Assembly (NCBI GenBank): GCA_910588505.1
Contig: CAJUPQ010000108.1
Span: 1-8,233, forward strand
Length of the DNA stretch: 8,233 nucleotides
Source: an uncultured Hungatella sp.
Lineage (GTDB): Bacteria > Bacillota > Clostridia > Lachnospirales > Lachnospiraceae
Direction of reading: 5' to 3'
Below, one piece after another: positions 1-5,884 of the stretch. The notes under the pieces were generated by a model. It saw nothing but the letters and a program-made list of their open reading frames with translations. It had not been told where the DNA came from and searched no databases. Numbering within the stretch: position 1 is the stretch's first letter; every line of letters begins with the position of its first letter. The position numbers and the translations under genes were made by a program.

Positions 1-4
1 AATC

Positions 5-1558
5 TCAGGTCATCCTGATTTCATCTTTGAATAAGGGGGGTTCTGAATAGTTACGGTTGTAATCCCATGGCAGGATGTTCAACTGTCCGCTGTCCTCGTA
101 CAGATAGTAGTTGTGGGCCATTGCCCCGGAGAGACTGTCCAGGTTAACCGAAAAAACATGTACTGCCATGTATTTCAGGATGTTGTCCACATCCATATAC
201 TGCTCCAGGTCATTGCCCTCGCTTATGTTTTTCAGGGCTGCCACAACCCTGCGGTGGTCTTTCTTTCCGGTGTTATTCACCTCTCCTTCCCATATGGTGG
301 AGTAGCTGTCCAGATCGTCGTCCGTGTAATTTAAGTCCCCGCCGCTGCCGCCCATGGAGGGGCCCCGCCCGGGCATACCTTCCCGGTCAGGCCGTCCTGC
401 CCGGCCGCCGGGCATGCCCTCTTCTTCTGATACTGGTTCCGAGTCTCTGTCTGGTATCGATTCTGAATCAGAGCCTGGCGCTAATTCAGAGTCGTGTCCC
501 GATGCTGCTCCTGATTTTAGCTCTGACCTCGCTTCTGATTCTCCGTCCGGTATCGGTTCCTCTTCTCGCCCTGGCATCACCGCCTCGTCTCTCTCATCCG
601 GCGTCTGCTCCCATTGGCGCTCCGACACCTGCTGGCTGCCCTGCTCTGTGGCCTGCTCTCCATCTGCAGCCTGCTCCGGATGCCTTGTATCTTCTTTAGC
701 CGCCTGCTCCGGCTCTCTTACAGATGTCTGCTCCACGCCGTCAAGCTGAGCCCCTATCTCTTCCGGCGGCATCTCCGGCTTTCCGGAACTGTCTCCTTCC
801 CCGCCAAAATTGCCTCCGTCTCTACCGAAACCATTTCCTTCCCCGCCGGGACCGCCTCCGTCTCTGCCGGGACCGCCTTCCCCGCCGAAACCGCCTCCGT
901 CTCCGCCGCGGCCTCCTCCTATGCCCATACTCTCCGGCTTATACAGATTGCCGTCCGCCGTCCCGTAATTTCTCAGCTGAAAGCTGTCCTCCACGGCCTC
1001 CAGGGCCAGATACACGCCCCAGTACTCTCCGTTCACGGATATTTTGGCGTAGTTGTACAGGGACGCGTCCACATCCAGATACCGGTACATATCGTACACA
1101 AGAGCCTCCTTCATGTTGGTGGCGTCCGCGTAATTATTGTTTAAAACCAGCTTATCCAGCCCGAAACAGGTCTGCCCGTCCACATAGCGGTCAAATTCCA
1201 TCTTAAAGCTGTACCTGTCCGTTTCCGGATCCATGACGATATTGGATAAGCTGGTATTTCCCTTTGGCCGTATACCCACATTGTAAATGGTCTCCCCACC
1301 TATCACCACATCGCAGGAATAGTACTCCTCCTGGGCGGCATTGGCAAGCATATCCGACCACTGCTCCTCATCCATCTGAATGTCTATCTCCATGATCCGG
1401 CTGGTGTCAAACAGCTCCGCCTCATACCGAAGGGCCACGCCGCCTTCGCCGAAGGTCTCCGCCACCCGCTCCGGGAACATCAAAGCCAGCACGCACACCA
1501 CAACCGCGGCTGCCACGATCACGCTGATAAGCTTTGTAATATGTTTGTAGGCAACCAT
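5..1558 (-). CDS. CotH-family (atypical kinase) membrane-anchored protein, C-terminus apparently truncated
   Basis: Related to spore coat protein CotH, an atypical protein kinase that phosphorylates coat proteins in Bacillus; many clostridial relatives are probably surface proteins unrelated to spores. Residues 7-28 form an uncleaved-looking membrane anchor. The N-terminal CotH region follows (about 50-211), with GIRPKGNTS (95-103), the LDKLVLNN segment (134-141) and NGEYWGVYLALE (176-187). A low-complexity Gly, then Gln/Glu, then Ser/Asp/Glu/Pro insert fills about 212-406. The domain resumes at YTDDDLDSYSTIWE and reaches PWDYN (497-501), the expected metal-binding Asp motif. The protein then ends after 16 unfamiliar residues, whereas relatives usually continue for roughly another 100 or more. 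The ATG is supported by AGGAGG six bases upstream. It starts 15 bases after the DUF4956 stop, so it is the last seen gene of that operon. The family call is firm; catalytic activity is doubtful. Confidence 0.88.
   Translation of the reverse strand: MVAYKHITKLISVIVAAAVVVCVLALMFPERVAETFGEGGVALRYEAELFDTSRIMEIDIQMDEEQWSDMLANAAQEEYYSCDVVIGGETIYNVGIRPKGNTSLSNIVMDPETDRYSFKMEFDRYVDGQTCFGLDKLVLNNNYADATNMKEALVYDMYRYLDVDASLYNYAKISVNGEYWGVYLALEAVEDSFQLRNYGTADGNLYKPESMGIGGGRGGDGGGFGGEGGPGRDGGGPGGEGNGFGRDGGNFGGEGDSSGKPEMPPEEIGAQLDGVEQTSVREPEQAAKEDTRHPEQAADGEQATEQGSQQVSERQWEQTPDERDEAVMPGREEEPIPDGESEARSELKSGAASGHDSELAPGSDSESIPDRDSEPVSEEEGMPGGRAGRPDREGMPGRGPSMGGSGGDLNYTDDDLDSYSTIWEGEVNNTGKKDHRRVVAALKNISEGNDLEQYMDVDNILKYMAVHVFSVNLDSLSGAMAHNYYLYEDSGQLNILPWDYNRNYSEPPLFKDEIRMT
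341..925 (-). repeat. Low-complexity, repeat-bearing insert inside the CotH-family gene
   Basis: This stretch encodes about 195 residues of biased composition between two conserved CotH blocks. It begins with a Gly-rich part built on a roughly 14-residue unit resembling RDGGGPGGEGNGFG. At DNA level the plus-strand word gcctccgtctc recurs at 812, 854 and 893. A Gln/Glu-rich part with two PEQAA units follows (283-287 and 294-298). Then come DSE units (DSELAPG, SDSESIPD, RDSEPVSE) and two EGMPG units (380-384 and 393-397). It is probably a flexible, disordered linker that expands and contracts by slippage; several serines sit in acidic surroundings. Confidence 0.8.
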
Positions 1559-1573
1559 GACAGACCTCCTCTC

Positions 1574-2245
1574 TCAGGACATATACTCCCCGTTGTAGCT
1601 CACAAGGGTAACCTCATTCACACCCTCAATGTCATTTAACCGGTTTACAAATGACGTCCCCGCGTCCTTCAGCCGAACCTCCGCCGTCACCTCAATTCCT
1701 GCCCCGTTCACGGTCTTGGATTTCACCACAAACCGCTCCACCCCGCTGCCTGTCAGATGGATCGCGCTCTCCTCCGCCTTCTCATCCCTGCAGTTAAAGA
1801 TCAGGATGTAGGGATTGTCGTGAATCCTGCGGTTGGCAAAGAGAATCAGGATCACCCCGATGATCACGGAGCCGATAACCGCCAGGGGAATCATGCCCGC
1901 GCCGATGACAATTCCCACCGCAATGGCCCAGAACAGGTACACGATTTCCACAGGCTCCTTGATGGCCGCCCGGAAACGGACGATGGACAGCGCGCCCACC
2001 ATACCAAGGGACAGCACCACATTGGAGGTTACCGCCATGATCACCAGGGTGGTCACAAGGGACAATCCCACAAGGGTCATGGCAAAACCTGTGGAGTACA
2101 TGACGCCGTTGAAGGTCTTTTTGTACACCACAAAAATAAACAGCCCGATCACCAGGGCAAACAACATGCCTATCAGCGTGTCAACCGCCGAAAACTCCGT
2201 CACACTCTCCAGAAAGCTGGATTTAAACACATCATTAAAAGTCAC
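1574..2245 (-). CDS. DUF4956 family membrane protein
   Basis: A 223-residue integral membrane protein with hydrophobic segments at about 22-41, 52-74, 76-90, 102-115 and 117-137. The conserved family motif GALSIVRFRAAIKEP (84-98) sits between segments. A soluble C-terminal domain (about 140-223) with alternating strands and helices resembles a small ferredoxin-like or ACT-like fold and should be cytoplasmic. Biochemical function is unknown. The family is often found beside VTC-domain and CotH genes, as here, so a role as membrane partner or conduit for polyphosphate synthesis is a reasonable inference. The start is GTG, chosen because AAGGAGG (2255-2261) lies nine bases upstream and the frame begins MTFNDVF. 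It follows the VTC gene by 158 bases and precedes the CotH gene by 15, so all three probably share a transcript. Confidence 0.9.
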   Translation of the reverse strand: MTFNDVFKSSFLESVTEFSAVDTLIGMLFALVIGLFIFVVYKKTFNGVMYSTGFAMTLVGLSLVTTLVIMAVTSNVVLSLGMVGALSIVRFRAAIKEPVEIVYLFWAIAVGIVIGAGMIPLAVIGSVIIGVILILFANRRIHDNPYILIFNCRDEKAEESAIHLTGSGVERFVVKSKTVNGAGIEVTAEVRLKDAGTSFVNRLNDIEGVNEVTLVSYNGEYMS

Positions 2246-2403
2246 TTTATGTATCCTCCTTATTCTGTTCTCATCTCTTTTTCACGCCCCGCTGCCTAAA
2301 GCCGAACCATTTTCCCATCCCGTCTGCTTCCGTTCTGCCAGGACCGGCCCGAAAAAAGTCTGGCTCCAATCCGGCCTCATCCAGCCGATTCTTGTCCCTG
2401 CCG

Positions 2404-3108
2404 CTACCCGAACCGCCTGCACGCCTGGTATTTGGAAAATGCCTGCTGCCTGGCGCCACCGGTCTGGATCATGCAGCGGATCACCTCCGGAAGAAAGGCG
2501 TCAAATTTCACCTCCAGTATCATATCCCCCGGCTGGTCCAAAACCCCGATATCCGCTGTCCTCTCCTCAAGAAAGCTTCTGTGGTACAGGGTCGTGCGGA
2601 TGTGGGAATCAAAAGTAACCCTCACATTTCCCGCCCTGTATATGTAGGGCTCCCTTATATACGACACCACCACCCTGGGCCGAAGCATCTGAAAGCGCAT
2701 CTTCCCATACAGCTCTTGCACCAGAGACGACGGATAAGCCCGCATCCACTCCAGGTCTCCCTCCAGGATCCGGCGGCACTCCTCCAGGGTGATATCCGCG
2801 TCATACTTCCTGCAAAGGCTGTTGTCTTTCACCTTCTTCTCCAGAGTCATGTAGGAAATGTCATCGTTATAATACCGGATCCGGAACTTTTCCCTCCTGG
2901 AGACGCCGTCTATTTTCTCCCTGAGGGCCTTATCCCGGTAATTGTCAAAGTAGATGCTCCGTATCAGATATCTACCGTCATCACCTGTGTGGCTGTCCGC
3001 GCTCATAACCGTCCTCAATCGGCTTCTCAGTTCCAGGTACTGGGGGTATCCGATCCGATATTTCAGCTCATGACGAAAACATACTCTTTCACCTGCGTTC
3101 TCACTCAC
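2404..3108 (-). CDS. VTC domain (polyphosphate polymerase-type) protein
   Basis: A 234-residue stand-alone VTC domain, the catalytic fold of eukaryotic Vtc4, which makes polyphosphate from nucleoside triphosphate inside a basic tunnel. Recognisable blocks in order: FRHELKYRI (11-19), IRSIYFDN (49-56), the basic strand RREKFRIRYY (71-80), LEKK (89-92), the RVTFD strand (163-167), ILEVKFD (197-203) and the terminal FSKYQACR. The Arg/Lys positions R76, R78 and K92 and the acidic E199 are those expected to line the tunnel and bind metal. There is no SPX domain and no membrane segment, so it is cytoplasmic and probably docks on the DUF4956 protein encoded next. The start is GTG, supported by AAAGGAG (3118-3124) nine bases upstream. 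It is the first gene of the operon and follows a leader with a strong terminator. Polymerase activity is inferred from the fold. Confidence 0.88.
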   Translation of the reverse strand: MSENAGERVCFRHELKYRIGYPQYLELRSRLRTVMSADSHTGDDGRYLIRSIYFDNYRDKALREKIDGVSRREKFRIRYYNDDISYMTLEKKVKDNSLCRKYDADITLEECRRILEGDLEWMRAYPSSLVQELYGKMRFQMLRPRVVVSYIREPYIYRAGNVRVTFDSHIRTTLYHRSFLEERTADIGVLDQPGDMILEVKFDAFLPEVIRCMIQTGGARQQAFSKYQACRRFG

Positions 3109-3237
3109 TTAGCCTTTCTCCTTTCCAAGAGCTTCTTCTCTCCTGCTCATGGGAAAAAGTATAAAGGGGGTTCCTGAAATGTACTTAAAATAGAGTGTGT
3201 ATTTTCTCTGAACAAAACAGGACAAAGATTCCTATAG

Positions 3238-3271
3238 AAAAATAAAAAGAGTCCGGCCTGCCGGACTCCCC
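3238..3271 (-). terminator. Strong intrinsic terminator upstream of the VTC operon
   Basis: On the minus strand GAGTCCGG (3268-3261) and CCGGACTC (3256-3249) form a perfect 8-bp stem closed by the 4-base loop CAGG. It is followed at once by TTTTT, one A and TTTTT. Preceding GGG could extend the stem with wobble pairs. It lies about 130 bases upstream of the VTC start and about 480 bases beyond the kinase stop. It could end transcripts from the kinase side, or act as an attenuator for the promoter just upstream of it. Confidence 0.88.
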
Positions 3272-3328
3272 GCGCCGGAGCACGGTTACGACAGTAGCCA
3301 TCCTTATCTCTGTCATTGGACTCCGGGC
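3245..3328 (-). promoter_or_regulatory. Candidate attenuator or riboswitch-like leader RNA of the VTC-DUF4956-CotH operon
   Basis: Read on the minus strand, an outer stem pairs CCGGAG (3326-3321) with CTCCGG (3280-3275). It encloses an inner stem, ATGACAG (3316-3310) with CTGTCGT (3294-3288), seven pairs including one wobble, capped by a 15-base loop. The intrinsic terminator follows within a few bases. CCGGA of the outer 5' strand can instead pair with TCCGG of the terminator 5' arm. TCCGGC of the outer 3' strand (3279-3274) can pair with GCCGGA overlapping the terminator loop and 3' arm (3257-3252). Mutually exclusive pairings of this kind are typical of transcription attenuators. I could not match it to a known riboswitch class; the ligand, if any, is unknown. 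Pairings were found by eye without energy calculation. Confidence 0.45.
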
Positions 3329-3335
3329 AAAAAAT

Positions 3336-3363
3336 ATTTTATATAAATTTATAAAAAATCCAA
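3336..3363 (-). promoter_or_regulatory. Candidate sigma-A promoter for the VTC operon leader
   Basis: On the minus strand TTGGAT (3363-3358) and TAAAAT (3341-3336) are separated by 16 bases in a strongly AT-rich patch. The -10 differs from consensus at one position; the -35 matches only TTG. The perfect 12-bp palindrome TATAAATTTATA (3342-3353) fills most of the spacer. A start site near 3329 would place the first base at the foot of the leader stem. A weak -35 would suit an activator-dependent promoter. Confidence 0.4.
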
Positions 3364-3367
3364 ATAG

Positions 3368-3394
3368 TGTCAGAGAAAAAGTGCATTGTCAGAG
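3368..3394 (-). promoter_or_regulatory. Two direct repeats of CTCTGACA, possible activator site
   Basis: CTCTGACA occurs at 3394-3387 and again at 3375-3368 on the minus strand, offset by 19 bases, so nearly two helical turns. The nearer copy ends five bases upstream of the proposed -35. Direct repeats in this position are the usual layout for OmpR/PhoB-type regulators, and such a regulator is encoded at 5113-5790. The assignment is inference. Confidence 0.4.
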
Positions 3395-3730
3395 TCTGCA
3401 AATGCCGTAAACATGATCCTTTCATATGGTCAAAATACGGCAGCCAACCTGGTTACTGGACAGCGCCAAATTTTAATAATATTACAAGGAGACAAAGCCT
3501 TTCAGATTCGCGACAACATCGCCCTAACATCACTCAATAATATACTGATTTCCGCTTCAAGAGCTCATCGGAATGCTTGGCATATCTGAACCCGGACGGG
3601 ACATCTCTCCTTCTCTGACTGGCCCCACGACAATCCCCGCCCCCTTTGCTCACTCAATTCGCCATTTTTCGCAAGAAATCGTTCTTAACTTCTTAATATC
3701 CTGAGAGCAGTTTCAGCAATGCCAATCTCC
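3395..3730. other. Intergenic stretch with no convincing gene
   Basis: This stretch follows the kinase stop and precedes the VTC promoter region. It is noticeably more AT-rich than the flanking genes, especially around 3470-3550. A plus-strand frame of 67 codons from a TTG at 3386 is open, but it has no ribosome binding site, no recognised domain, and overlaps the repeat pair. I see no terminator hairpin with a T run directly after the kinase gene. It may be plain spacer or the decayed remains of something no longer recognisable. Confidence 0.55.
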
Positions 3731-5119
3731 TCACAGCCCAACCTTAAAACATATCCCCTCTTCCCCGACCCGCCTCACCTCAATCCTCCCGCCGTAAGCC
3801 TCCGCAATAGCCTGAGCCATGCTCAGCCCGATCCCCGTCCCCCCCGTACGCGCGGACCTGGACTCATCCATCCGGTAGAACCGGTCAAAGAGCCGGTTCA
3901 AATCCGCCCCATCTGGCAGACCGCAGGTATTAAACACCTCAATCCACACCTTTCCCCTCCTTCTGTAGACATCCAGGCGTATCCTGCCGCCTGCGTCAGA
4001 ATACTTCACCCCGTTGTCCAGCAGAATGGAGATCATCTTCTGGACCGAATCCCGTTCCCCGTAAAACTCCACATTCTCCGCAATATTCTGGGAGTACTGT
4101 TTTCCCCCGGCCTTTGCCATAACTCCGAAAGGCTCCGCCGCCTCCCACGCCGCGTCGCTCAAAGAAAACTGGCACTTCTCCGGAAAAGGCGTCTCCTCAT
4201 CCAGCCGGGACAGCGCCACCAGATCCCCTGCCAGCTTAGCAAGGCGCGCCGCCTGCTTCTGAATATTGGCGATCCACTCATCCCCCTCATGCTCCATAGC
4301 CGCGATATCTGCGCTGGTGGCGATGGACGTGATCGGCGTCTTCAGCTCATGGCCCGCATCGGTGATAAACCGCTTCTGCCTCTCCATGTTCCTGACATAA
4401 GGCCGCACCGCATATCCGGAAAAAAACACCACCAGAAAAAACACCAGAAAAAGGCTCAGGATCCCAATGGCAGAGGACACAAAAAACAGGGACTTCATAA
4501 ACTGTATGTGCATGGAGGAATTGAGAAAGAGAACCACAGTCCCTGCCTCATCCCGCCTGACCACATAGCGGTAATCCCTGTAGTATCCCCTTTCCCTTGC
4601 TTTTAGGAAAACCGCCCTCCCGTACTCTTTTGCCGTCTCATCATCAACGGAGGCGATGTAATCCCTGGAAATCTCCTTCACTTCCCCAAAAGAATCAAAG
4701 ACCACCGTAAAAAACCGGGTGGTAAACTCCGCCTCCGGTCCTGCCCCCGGCAGCCCGCGCATAAACTCTCCCGTCAGGTTCCCGGAGTCCTTCCCCTGAT
4801 CATCCTTTGGCCCACCGTCATACCAGCCTCCCGGTATGACGGCACCCGCCCCTCCGGATACATCCCCAGGTACATCCTCCCGCCCGTCTCCAAACATTCC
4901 ATCCGGCCCATTCGGCCTGCCTCCGAAAAGCCTGCCTTTCCCCGGAGGCCCGCCCCCGCGCCGGTCATGGCCTTCCAGAAGAACCATAGCAAGACGGTCC
5001 TGCCTGGAGGTGGTCTGCACGTAATTGGCCAGGTTGATCCCGGCCACGATCAAGAGCATCACCGTCCCGAAAGCCGCCATGGCCGCCAGAATAAACCGCC
5101 TCTGTATCTTTCTCAGCAT
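3731..5119 (-). CDS. Sensor histidine kinase with Gly-rich extracytoplasmic region
   Basis: A 462-residue membrane sensor kinase partnered with the response regulator just upstream. TM1 is at about 9-32, an extracytoplasmic region at 33-207, TM2 at about 208-235, then a short linker without a clear HAMP. The H-box FITDAGHELKTPITSI puts the phosphorylated His at 257. The N-box is LLDNGVKYS (Asn369), the F-box-like LFDRFYRMDESRS lies at 410-422 and the G2-box GGTGIGLS at 426-433. The usual DxGxG G1-box is replaced by VFNTCG (395-400), a substitution seen in VanS-like clostridial kinases. The sensor region starts with a Gly/Pro/Asp-rich, probably disordered stretch (about 52-118), followed by a small folded-looking part ending VVLFLNSS. 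The ATG overlaps the regulator stop by seven bases and has AGGAGG five bases upstream. The signal sensed is unknown. Confidence 0.93.
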   Translation of the reverse strand: MLRKIQRRFILAAMAAFGTVMLLIVAGINLANYVQTTSRQDRLAMVLLEGHDRRGGGPPGKGRLFGGRPNGPDGMFGDGREDVPGDVSGGAGAVIPGGWYDGGPKDDQGKDSGNLTGEFMRGLPGAGPEAEFTTRFFTVVFDSFGEVKEISRDYIASVDDETAKEYGRAVFLKARERGYYRDYRYVVRRDEAGTVVLFLNSSMHIQFMKSLFFVSSAIGILSLFLVFFLVVFFSGYAVRPYVRNMERQKRFITDAGHELKTPITSIATSADIAAMEHEGDEWIANIQKQAARLAKLAGDLVALSRLDEETPFPEKCQFSLSDAAWEAAEPFGVMAKAGGKQYSQNIAENVEFYGERDSVQKMISILLDNGVKYSDAGGRIRLDVYRRRGKVWIEVFNTCGLPDGADLNRLFDRFYRMDESRSARTGGTGIGLSMAQAIAEAYGGRIEVRRVGEEGICFKVGL

Positions 5120-5790
5120 CTGACCTCCTCTAGGGAGTACCCGGCTCCTCTGGCAGTCCGGATCTCAACACCGCCGCCCACTTGCTTTAACCTTTTCCGG
5201 ATAAACCCAACATAGGTCCAGACCACATTCAAATCCGCCTCCGAATCCTGGCCCCATATCTTATCCATCAGATGGCTGGTGGAAAAGACAAAATGGGGAT
5301 GCCGCATAAACAGTTCCATCAGCTGAAACTCCTTATTGTTCAGCCGCACCGACACATCCCCGCAGGAAAGCTCATAGCGGTTGCAGTCCAGCCGCACATC
5401 CCCAAACTCCAGCACCGCCTCCGCATACGCCGTGTTTCGCCTGGAAAGCGCCTTCACCCTGGCGATAAACTCCCTGGTGGCAAATGGCTTGGGAAGATAG
5501 TCGTCCGCCCCTGCCTCCAGCCCCTGCACCCGGTCCTCCACCTCCCCCTTAGCCGTCAGCATCAGGATCGGCACGCCGGACCCGGTTCTCCGTATGGTCT
5601 TAAGCACCTTAAGCCCGTCCACCTTTGGCATCATAATGTCCAGGACGATCACATCGTAGGACCCGGTCCCAAAACACTCCAGAGCCGCCGCCCCGTCGTG
5701 GACCACATCCACGGAAAACTTATTCTTCTCCAGCAGGAATTTAAGTCCTTTGGCCAGCTCAAACTCATCCTCAGCAATCAACACCCGCAC
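5113..5790 (-). CDS. OmpR/PhoB-family response regulator
   Basis: A 225-residue two-domain transcription factor. The receiver domain (1-118) has the acidic pair E7/D8, phospho-acceptor D51 in VLDIMMP, T79 in MLTAK, and K101 in LPKPF. The winged-helix DNA-binding domain (about 126-222) has the typical RLNNKEFQLMELFMRHP, then VVWTYVGFIRKRLK as recognition-helix region, and RTARGAGYSLE as the wing. The start is GTG, chosen because AGGGAGG (5799-5805) lies eight bases upstream and the frame gives the canonical MRVLIAEDE opening. It is co-transcribed and translationally coupled with the histidine kinase. The neighbouring VTC-DUF4956-CotH operon, with direct repeats upstream of its candidate promoter, is a plausible target, but this is inferred from proximity. 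Confidence 0.95.
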   Translation of the reverse strand: MRVLIAEDEFELAKGLKFLLEKNKFSVDVVHDGAAALECFGTGSYDVIVLDIMMPKVDGLKVLKTIRRTGSGVPILMLTAKGEVEDRVQGLEAGADDYLPKPFATREFIARVKALSRRNTAYAEAVLEFGDVRLDCNRYELSCGDVSVRLNNKEFQLMELFMRHPHFVFSTSHLMDKIWGQDSEADLNVVWTYVGFIRKRLKQVGGGVEIRTARGAGYSLEEVRC

Positions 5791-5884
5791 AAACGCAGCC
5801 TCCCTGTCCTCTATTTTCGTAACCGTTCAGATCACCCTTAAACCGCCTATTTTCCGGTCATGAGCCAGCCAATGGGACAGAGGT

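Noticed and set aside
35..40. Sequencing-type frameshift in the six-base homopolymer as the cause of the short CotH C-terminus
   Set aside because: Neither alternative frame stays open to the window edge or gives the expected CotH continuation.
354..749. Long plus-strand open frames opposite the CotH gene (including those at 614-1144 and 724-1206)
   Set aside because: They are antisense shadows of the repetitive, GC-rich insert and CotH codons, Ser/Pro/Arg-rich with no domain and no ribosome binding site; the minus frame carries clear CotH motifs.
1757..2618. Plus-strand open frames opposite DUF4956 and VTC genes
   Set aside because: The minus-strand frames hold recognisable family motifs and ribosome binding sites; the plus frames are His/Pro/Arg-rich complements.
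3245..3328. Identification of the leader as a cobalamin, c-di-GMP, SAM or fluoride riboswitch
   Set aside because: Short words look similar by eye, but the conserved core bases and the overall stem order of these classes are absent.
3386..3589. 67-codon plus-strand frame in the intergenic region
   Set aside because: It has a TTG start without ribosome binding site, no recognisable motif and overlaps the promoter-proximal direct repeats; retained only as an uncertain part of the intergenic description.
3719..4606. 295-codon plus-strand frame opposite the histidine kinase
   Set aside because: It is the complement of kinase codons; the H, N and G2 boxes are all on the minus strand.
5791..5884. 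Promoter for the two-component operon in the MBL-regulator gap
   Set aside because: No pair of -35 and -10 boxes at 16-18 base spacing looked better than chance.
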